A DNA stretch of 7,170 nucleotides from an uncultured Clostridia bacterium (lineage in GTDB: Bacteria; Bacillota; Clostridia; RGIG6154). The notes under the pieces were generated by a model. That model was given only the letters and a program-made list of their open reading frames with translations. It searched no databases and was not told the origin of the DNA. The translations under genes were made by a program, and so were the position numbers. Below are positions 1 to 5,360 of this stretch, one piece after another. The stretch spans positions 1-7,170 of the forward strand of contig CAKSDT010000090.1 in assembly GCA_934446135.1 (NCBI GenBank), in the 5' to 3' direction. Every line of letters starts with the position of its first letter. Within the stretch, counting starts at the first letter, position 1.

Positions 1-1
1 A

Positions 2-35
2 GATAGAGTGGAAAATCTGATATTTCCGCTCTATC
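2..35. repeat. Imperfect inverted repeat / hairpin at the left edge
   Basis: The arm gatagagtggaaa (2-14) pairs with tttccgctctatc (23-35), giving a 13-bp stem with one G-T pair and an 8-nt loop. What follows (gcccctcatttctatttta) has only short T tracts, so this is at best a poor rho-independent terminator. It could end a gene lying left of the window, or be the terminal repeat of a small element. It lies just upstream of the point where the acyl-CoA synthetase homology begins. The stem is directly visible; its role is unknown. Confidence 0.55.
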
Positions 36-60
36 GCCCCTCATTTCTATTTTATCTCGT

Positions 61-1398
61 TTGTACCCCTTGTACACTGATGTTTATGTTTACAGATGCA
101 ATAAAGGAAAAATTAAGGCTGTAGTTTTGACAGGCGACGGACAGGAAACAGAATATTTTGATGAAGGTAAAGGTCAGTATGAAACCGTTGAAATGAAATT
201 TGTAACCGGTCATAAAAATGCCGGGGAAGATTGGATAGATTTTGAGGCAGGGTTTGAAATGGCAAATTCTTTCTGGGAAAGGCCTACAGGAAGCCTAGCT
301 ACAAAAGCGGACGATATGATGCTTATGATGTTTTCATCAGGAACATCCGGATATCCTAAAATTATAACTCATGATTTTAAGTACCCGCTTGGACATATTA
401 TAACAGGTGTTTTCTGGCACAGAGTTATTGACGGAGGTATGCACTTTACAATATCGGACACCGGCTGGGGCAAATCGCTTTGGGGAAAACTTTACGGTCA
501 GTGGTTCGGTGAATCTGCGGTGTTTGTATACGACTTTGATAAATTTGACGGTGCGGATATTCTGGAAAAAATGGAAAAATATGAAATCACAACATTTTGT
601 GCACCGCCTACAATGTATAGGATGATGCTTACAAACGATGTTTCGAAGTATGACCTGTCAAAACTTACACATTGTTGTACGGCGGGCGAGGCATTAAATC
701 CTGAAATTTTCAACAGATGGCTTGAAAAAACCGGTCATAAAATATACGAAGGGTTTGGACAGACCGAAACGGCACTCTGTATAGCAACTATTTACCCGTG
801 GACTGAACCTATTCCGGGTACATTGGGTTTCCCCGTTCCGGGATATGATGTTCATATATTGGGTGAGGACGGTGAGTCTTGTCCAAGAGGTGCAACAGGC
901 GAAATTTGCATAAGAGTTTTAAGTAAGAACAGAAAATCGTGCGGATTACTGGATTCTTATAATTTCAGTGTTGAAGATACCGAAAAATCACTTCACGATG
1001 GATTTTACCACACAGGAGATACTGCATACCGTGATGAGCAGGGAAGATTTTGTTATGTCGGCAGAAATGATGATGTTATTAAGTCATCAGGTTACCGAAT
1101 CGGTCCTTTTGAAATTGAGAGTGTACTTTTGGAGCACGATGCTGTTGCTGAAGTTGCCGTAACGGGTGTTCCGGATAAAATCAGAGGATTTGCAGTAAAA
1201 GCAACCATTGTACTTAACAATGGATATGAGGGTACCGAGGCACTCACGAAAGAACTTCAGAAATATGTAAAGGACAATACCGCACCGTATAAATACCCAA
1301 GGGTTATTGAATATGTAGAATCTTTGCCCAAAACTTTTAACGGAAAAATCAAGAGAAATTTAATAAGAGATAATGATATGGAAAAGAAGATAAATTAA
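61..1398 (+). pseudogene. AMP-forming acyl-CoA synthetase (medium-chain/acetyl-CoA synthetase-like), N-terminally truncated
   Basis: This belongs to the ANL superfamily, which activates a carboxylic acid with ATP to an acyl-adenylate and transfers it to CoA; the acid used here cannot be read from sequence. The 445 residues include the P-loop SSGTSGYPK (92-100), the adenylate-binding YEGFGQTET (229-237), the YHTGD motif (316-320; Asp320 contacts ribose), the hinge GRNDDVIKSSGYRIGPFE (334-351) and the C-terminal catalytic Lys429 in NGKIKR. The core and small C-terminal domain are therefore intact. Intact relatives have about 550 residues; here homology starts at YTDVYVYRCN, so roughly 115 N-terminal residues are absent. 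The same frame has a TAG at 4-6, and the only early start is a TTG at 61 with no Shine-Dalgarno site. No frameshift is seen later. It converges on the LRR operon and ends 12 bp before a shared terminator. The likely reading is a gene truncated by deletion or rearrangement. A chimeric assembly, or a real short protein from an internal ATG (for example at 193 or 262), is possible but less likely. Confidence 0.8.
62..76. repeat. Short perfect inverted repeat at the synthetase breakpoint
   Basis: TGTAC (62-66) and GTACA (72-76) form a perfect 5-bp dyad around a 5-nt spacer. It sits exactly where recognisable acyl-CoA synthetase homology starts. A dyad this short can arise by chance, so its link to the gene break is only a suggestion. 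Confidence 0.3.
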
Positions 1399-1410
1399 TA
1401 ACCCCGTATA

Positions 1411-1450
1411 AAAAAAGCAGGACGTCTGAATTTCAGATGTCCTGCTTTTT
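1411..1450. terminator. Bidirectional rho-independent terminator
   Basis: A 13-bp stem, gcaggacgtctga (1417-1429) against tcagatgtcctgc (1433-1445) with one G-T pair and a 3-nt loop, is flanked by A6 (1411-1416) and T5 (1446-1450). Read on either strand, the stem is followed by a T tract, so it can end both the synthetase remnant (+) and the LRR operon (-). The remaining intergenic DNA (1451-1498) holds only a weak 6-bp A/T-rich hairpin at 1469-1486 followed by Ts. Confidence 0.93.
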
Positions 1451-1498
1451 AACTAATACAGGTTCTTTATCTTAGTGTTTTAAGATTTTTACTTCTGA

Positions 1499-3244
1499 TT
1501 ACTCTAATATTTTGGCATCGCATACCGGTGATACACTGTCAATGCTGTCCCAAATCATAACTTTTGCATATGTATAGTTTTGGGTTGGTGTGAATGTGAT
1601 TTGCGTGTCATTATATATCTCCGATTGCATTCCGACAAATTTATTATCATCGTAAATAGCAAGGATAACTGTTTTGCCGGTATCTATATTTATCGGTTTG
1701 ACAACGATTTTGCCGTCACCTGAACATTTTGCACTTATGCCGCTGAGGTAAGTAATTTTCGCATAATAGGTCAAAATGTATTTTCCGTCTCCTGTTATCT
1801 CATCCCAGTCAGTTTTACTTCCGATATAGTTAACTTTAATTGATTTAAGGCATTTTTCAAATGCACCATTGCCGATAGTCAATACACTGTTCGGGATTGT
1901 TATGCTGGTTAAACTCGAGCAGCTGTAAAATGTATTTTCACAAATACCCGGTACGCCGTCCGGGATTGCTATGCTTGCTAATTTTGAACAATCTGAAAAC
2001 GCACCGACACCGATCTCCGTCACGCTGTCCGGAATTGCTGTGGTCGTCAAACTGTTGCAATTTTCAAATGCGTTATTACCGATAGTTACCACACCACTCG
2101 GGATTGTTATGCTTGTTAGGTGCTGACAATTTTCAAAAGTTCCATTGGCGATGCTTGTTACGCCGGTCGGAATTGTAAACGATGTTTCTGCTTTTTCTTT
2201 CGGAAAACGTATAATCTTTGTTTTTTCTTTGTTGTATAAAACACCGTTCTCGGAGCAGTAAGCGGTATTGTCATTGTCGACATTTATGCTTTGCAAATCA
2301 AAACAAGTGTAAAATGCTTCATTGCCGATATTTTTCACATTTTTCGGGATTGTTATGTTCTTTAAACTGTTGCAGTTTTCAAACGCATGATTACCGATAC
2401 TTAATACGCTGTCGGAGATTGTAACGCCTGTAAGACTGTTGCAATAGAAAAATGCGTAATCGGCAATTGTTTTTGTCCGGGGTTTTACGACACATTCATT
2501 AGATTTGTTTTGACTTACCGTTATAAGATGATTTCCTATGTATAACATATCATCGGTGCCGTCCCACCATTCATTATAGCAACCGGTATCGTAAAACGCC
2601 CAATAACCAATGCCTGTCACGCTATCGGGAAGTACTATCGTACTTAATTTTTCGCACATATAAAACGCATAATCACCAATCGTTTCTACGCCGTCCTCAA
2701 TTATAACTTTTTCCAGACCGCTTTCGGAAAGTATATTGTCATCTTCATCCTTTTCTGCAAAATAACAATTGGAAAAGGCATCATTACCTATGTTTTTTAC
2801 ATTGCCGGGAATGGTTACTTCTTTTAAACCGGTACAAAACTTAAATGCTTCGTTTCCGATACATTCCACACTGTTTGGTATAGTTACGCTTGTTAAGGCT
2901 TCGCAATGGTAAAAAGTATTATTTCCAATGTCTTTTACGCTGTCGGAGATTGTAACGCCTGTAAGACTGTTACAATAGAAAAATGCGTAATCACCAATGC
3001 TTGTTACACCGCTTTCTATATTTACGCTAACAATTTCATTTTTGAAACTATACCACGGTGCAACGGAATTTTCCGTATATTCTCTCATGTCACCCGTGCC
3101 GCTTATACTGAGATGACCGGTATCAAAATCATATAAATAGTTTACATTTTCACCGCATTTGCCGTTTGTAGTTTGTGCAAAACACGGAAAAGCCGTACAC
3201 AAGACTACTATAAGAGTTATAAATGCTAAATTTATTTTTCCCAA
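1499..3244 (-). CDS. Secreted BspA-like leucine-rich-repeat (LRR_5) protein, no visible cell-wall anchor
   Basis: A 581-residue exported protein. Residues 1-23 form a signal peptide (Lys3, hydrophobic stretch, probable cleavage after CFA). A non-repeat N-terminal module (about 30-70, containing LSISGTGDM and APWY) is common in clostridial LRR_5 proteins. From about 71 to 470 there are some fifteen repeats of about 23 residues with the pattern IGxxAFxxCxxLxxVTIPxSV, interrupted by a loop at 161-176, an insert at 219-258 (with LYIGNHLI) and another at 324-355. Residues 471-500 look like a repeat cap. The last 80 residues (about 501-581) are a separate beta-rich domain ending in KVMIWDSIDSVSPVC, a pattern I recall from the C-termini of other clostridial extracellular proteins. 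There is no SLH, LPXTG or transmembrane tail, so it is probably secreted or held by a partner. BspA-type LRRs are known for adhesion and host or matrix binding; the ligand here is unknown. The start is a TTG, chosen because AAAGGATGG lies 6 nt upstream and no in-frame ATG precedes the signal peptide. It follows the SLH-bearing LRR gene after 20 bp, so it is probably co-transcribed. Confidence 0.9.
   Translation of the reverse strand: MGKINLAFITLIVVLCTAFPCFAQTTNGKCGENVNYLYDFDTGHLSISGTGDMREYTENSVAPWYSFKNEIVSVNIESGVTSIGDYAFFYCNSLTGVTISDSVKDIGNNTFYHCEALTSVTIPNSVECIGNEAFKFCTGLKEVTIPGNVKNIGNDAFSNCYFAEKDEDDNILSESGLEKVIIEDGVETIGDYAFYMCEKLSTIVLPDSVTGIGYWAFYDTGCYNEWWDGTDDMLYIGNHLITVSQNKSNECVVKPRTKTIADYAFFYCNSLTGVTISDSVLSIGNHAFENCNSLKNITIPKNVKNIGNEAFYTCFDLQSINVDNDNTAYCSENGVLYNKEKTKIIRFPKEKAETSFTIPTGVTSIANGTFENCQHLTSITIPSGVVTIGNNAFENCNSLTTTAIPDSVTEIGVGAFSDCSKLASIAIPDGVPGICENTFYSCSSLTSITIPNSVLTIGNGAFEKCLKSIKVNYIGSKTDWDEITGDGKYILTYYAKITYLSGISAKCSGDGKIVVKPINIDTGKTVILAIYDDNKFVGMQSEIYNDTQITFTPTQNYTYAKVMIWDSIDSVSPVCDAKILE
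2405..2461. repeat. 57-nt intragenic repeat, copy A
   Basis: This segment matches 2936-2992 at 56 of 57 bases, the only difference being G2441 versus A2972. Both encode the same 19 residues, from DYAFFYCN to ISDSV (262-280 of the LRR protein). The other repeats in the gene are far more diverged at DNA level, so this pair reflects a recent duplication or gene conversion. Confidence 0.9.
2936..2992. repeat. 57-nt intragenic repeat, copy B
   Basis: Second copy of the segment at 2405-2461 in the same orientation, about 530 bp away. It encodes residues 85-103 of the LRR protein. The single substitution is silent (TGC versus TGT, Cys). A crossover between the copies would remove or add 531 bp, exactly 177 codons, and keep the reading frame. 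Confidence 0.9.
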
Positions 3245-3247
3245 TTT

Positions 3248-3256
3248 ACACCATCC
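3248..3256 (-). promoter_or_regulatory. Ribosome binding site that supports a TTG start
   Basis: Read on the minus strand, AAAGGATGG ends 6 nt before the TTG at 3244-3242. The ATG and GTG overlapping this region are out of frame with the LRR protein, so the TTG is the best start. The site lies in the 20-bp gap after the upstream LRR-SLH gene, consistent with translation from a shared message. Confidence 0.65.
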
Positions 3257-3264
3257 TTTATTTG

Positions 3265-5163
3265 TTAATTATTATTAAGCACATAAGAAAATTTCCAAAA
3301 CATTGTTGCAGTATTGGCTCTTGAAGGGGCAACTTGTGGATATATTGCATATTCATATCCGTTTACGGAGTGAATAAACATAACATTCTCATCAAAGCAC
3401 CACGCAACGGGGATTTTTGCGTAATCGGATATATCCGAATAATCGTTGTAGCCTTCTATAGCAGATGAAATACTCGAATCATCAAGCGATGTGTCAAGTC
3501 CTTTTGACTGTGCATACCGATAAAATATTGCTGCAATCTGTTCCCTGGTTATAACATCGTCAGGAGAAAAGTTTGAGGTTCCCGTTCCGTTTATAATACC
3601 GTTTGCGGCAGCCCACGCAATGGGTTTCTTGTACCAGTCCTGCGTTAAATCTGTAAACTTTGAGTTTTCACCGGTTTCAGGTTGACCCGCAAGACGGTAA
3701 AACATTGTTGCAAACTGTGCTCTTGTAATTGTGTCGTCGGGCGAAAATGTATCTTTTCCGGTACCTGCCATAATTCCGTCATCCAAGCAAAATTCAATTC
3801 CGCTGTGGTTTGGGTCGCCGTCAGCACTCTTTATATCTTTAAATCTTTTTACTGCACAGTTGCTGCCTTTTTCCTCGCAGGTATATCTGTCGTCTGCAGC
3901 AGCAGTCGGTTCGCCTTTTTCAATAGTTTCACCCGTATCAAGCAAAATACATTTAAATCCGTTATCTCTTGCATACTGTTCCGCTGCCGTACCGCTATAA
4001 CACTTTATTACAAGATTTTCGTTTCTTACATCATAATCATTTACATAGTCCCATCCGAAAGCGTGCATATCAATCTGCACTACACTTCTCGGAATCGTTA
4101 CTTCATTTAAGTTATTGCAGCGGAAAAATGCTGCCTGACCTATGTGCTCCACGCCCTCTGAAATAGTGAGATTTGAAAGGCTTTCGCACCATGAAAAGGC
4201 ATTGTTGCCGATTTCTTTTACATTTCCGGGGATTACGACATTATTAAGATTTTTGCACCAATAAAAGCCAAGGTACGGTATAGATTTTAGTGTTGATGGA
4301 AATTTAACCGATGTAATATCAGACATTCCGAAAGCATCAGCACCTATTAGGGTTGTACCCTCTCGGATTTTAATATCTCCGATTGCCTCCCATTCGTGAA
4401 TCTGCTTATTTTCAGTAGGTGCGGACGGATCCGGGTTATCTATTGCAGCATAACCTATTCTTATTCCCGCAATCAAATACTGACCGTGGTATTGTATTCC
4501 GTCAACGCGGTTATTTGCGTCTTGGTCATATGCCGAGCCGAAAAATATTCTCTTACCCATATATTCAAGATTTGAAGGCATCGTAATATTTTTCAGTGCC
4601 TTACCGCTTATTGCTTCGTTTCCTATGTACTTTACGCTTTCCGGGATAACAAGCGTTTCAAGTTCATCGCCGCAGTTGATAGCGGCATCTTTTATAACCT
4701 CAAGACCGTCGTTTAATTTAAGATATTTTAAGTATCTTCCGTAAATAGCATTAACTCCGATTTCCTTAATCGTCGGAGGGAGTGTGACTCCGAAAATTCT
4801 TGTTGAACCTTCACGAAGTGCACCGTCACCGATAGCCGTAACAGTGTGACCGTTGATTTCGGAGGGAATATTGAATTCGAGACCAAAACCCGAGTCTGGA
4901 TTACCCATATGTCTTGCCGAATAGTCAATGATCATTGCCGAGCCGTCCTCACGAATTGTATAAATAAGCGAAGTTATATCATTCGGATCGTCTTTTTCAC
5001 GGAACTGTTGTATATCTTCTGGAACTGCCGTTTTACTTTCCTCATTCGACTCCATTCCATAACCTGTGTCATAAACGCTCCAAGCATTTGTTGTTTGAAC
5101 AAATGCTGTGCTAAACAGTACAATGACACCGAGTATGGCAGAAATAAATTTTTTCAATTGCAT
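3265..5163 (-). CDS. Cell-surface BspA-like LRR protein with C-terminal S-layer homology (SLH) domains
   Basis: An exported surface protein of 632 residues from the preferred start (634 if the ATG at 5167-5169 is used; numbering below uses 634). It begins with a signal peptide (Lys6-Lys7, hydrophobic 9-24, probable cleavage after TNA at 29). A low-similarity region (30-95) precedes LRR_5 repeats in two blocks, about 96-211 and 262-372. They are split by an insert containing YHGQYLI, equivalent to YIGNHLI in the downstream protein. The repeat cap (LVIKCYSGTAAEQYARDNGF, 386-405) is typical of BspA proteins. A linker with a cysteine pair (C431, C438) leads to three SLH repeats: about 442-494, 504-553 and 575-629. 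SLH domains bind pyruvylated secondary cell-wall polymer, so the protein should be wall-attached with its LRRs outward; the ligand is unknown. Repeats 1 and 2 have good FSPDDxITRxQxA motifs, while repeat 3 is degenerate. The inner ATG (5161-5163) is preferred because it lies 9 nt from AAGAAAGG; the outer one is only 3 nt away. This is the first gene of the probable operon. Confidence 0.92.
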   Translation of the reverse strand: MQLKKFISAILGVIVLFSTAFVQTTNAWSVYDTGYGMESNEESKTAVPEDIQQFREKDDPNDITSLIYTIREDGSAMIIDYSARHMGNPDSGFGLEFNIPSEINGHTVTAIGDGALREGSTRIFGVTLPPTIKEIGVNAIYGRYLKYLKLNDGLEVIKDAAINCGDELETLVIPESVKYIGNEAISGKALKNITMPSNLEYMGKRIFFGSAYDQDANNRVDGIQYHGQYLIAGIRIGYAAIDNPDPSAPTENKQIHEWEAIGDIKIREGTTLIGADAFGMSDITSVKFPSTLKSIPYLGFYWCKNLNNVVIPGNVKEIGNNAFSWCESLSNLTISEGVEHIGQAAFFRCNNLNEVTIPRSVVQIDMHAFGWDYVNDYDVRNENLVIKCYSGTAAEQYARDNGFKCILLDTGETIEKGEPTAAADDRYTCEEKGSNCAVKRFKDIKSADGDPNHSGIEFCLDDGIMAGTGKDTFSPDDTITRAQFATMFYRLAGQPETGENSKFTDLTQDWYKKPIAWAAANGIINGTGTSNFSPDDVITREQIAAIFYRYAQSKGLDTSLDDSSISSAIEGYNDYSDISDYAKIPVAWCFDENVMFIHSVNGYEYAIYPQVAPSRANTATMFWKFSYVLNNN

Positions 5164-5172
5164 AATCATCAG

Positions 5173-5180
5173 CCTTTCTT
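5173..5180 (-). promoter_or_regulatory. Ribosome binding site that decides between two ATGs
   Basis: Minus-strand AAGAAAGG is 3 nt from the ATG at 5169-5167 and 9 nt from the in-frame ATG at 5163-5161. The second spacing is normal and the first too short, so the mature message probably starts translation at MQLKKF. Confidence 0.6.
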
Positions 5181-5223
5181 TGCTTTAATATTATTGTATT
5201 TGGCAATTCTGCTTCACACTGTT

Positions 5224-5252
5224 ATTGTAACATTAATCTTAATTTAAGTAAA
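5224..5252 (-). promoter_or_regulatory. Predicted promoter of the LRR operon
   Basis: Read on the minus strand: -35 TTTACT (5252-5247; 4 of 6 matches to TTGACA), a 17-bp spacer, and -10 TACAAT (5229-5224; 5 of 6) preceded by TGT, an extended -10. Transcription would start near 5217 and give a leader of about 50 nt before the first gene. A second TACAAT nearer the gene (about 5191-5186) lacks a -35 at good spacing. Confidence 0.6.
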
Positions 5253-5262
5253 TTTGATTTCC

Positions 5263-5278
5263 CCAATTGGCATTGCCA
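5263..5278. promoter_or_regulatory. Overlapping dyads in the divergent intergenic region, candidate operator
   Basis: CCAATTGG (5263-5270) is a perfect 8-bp palindrome. It overlaps TGGCATTGCCA (5268-5278), a 5-bp dyad about a single central base. They lie between the two predicted promoters, 11 bp beyond the -35 of the LRR operon. The heptamer TTGATTT also occurs on either side (5254-5260 and 5294-5300), 40 bp apart. Binding by the divergent HTH protein is an inference from position only. Confidence 0.35.
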
Positions 5279-5304
5279 TGTTCGGAAATATTCTTGATTT
5301 TCTA

Positions 5305-5333
5305 TTTATTTTTATATATAAATATGCTACAAT
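5305..5333 (+). promoter_or_regulatory. Predicted promoter of the tandem-HTH regulator gene
   Basis: An extended -10, TGC TACAAT (TG at 5325-5326, hexamer 5328-5333, 5 of 6), stands 17 bp after a weak -35 TTTATT (5305-5310). The spacer is almost pure A/T. Transcription would start near 5340, leaving a short leader with the ribosome binding site AAGGGAG (5347-5353), 7 nt before the ATG at 5361. Confidence 0.65.
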
Positions 5334-5360
5334 TTAAAAAGAAAGTAAGGGAGTGTAAAA

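Noticed and set aside
1469..1490. Weak hairpin atctta/taagat followed by five Ts
   Set aside because: It has only six A/T-rich pairs and sits just after a much stronger bidirectional terminator; a chance structure in AT-rich DNA is more likely than a second terminator.
1897..2424. Short plus-strand frames rich in Cys, Arg and Ser opposite the LRR protein
   Set aside because: Their repeated composition is explained by reading the LRR repeats in antisense; they are not independent genes.
2405..2992. CRISPR-like array of repeats
   Set aside because: Spacing is irregular, the DNA is coding, and the repeats translate into LRR units; no cas gene is present.
3682..4110. Plus-strand open frame of 142 codons (and an overlapping 89-codon frame)
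   Set aside because: It lies wholly antisense to the SLH region of the LRR-SLH gene, has a cysteine- and serine-rich translation with no domain, and has no ribosome binding site; it is a shadow of the real gene.
4846..5247. Plus-strand open frame of 133 codons overlapping the start of the LRR-SLH gene and its promoter
   Set aside because: It is antisense to a well-supported coding sequence and continues through the predicted promoter; the translation looks random.
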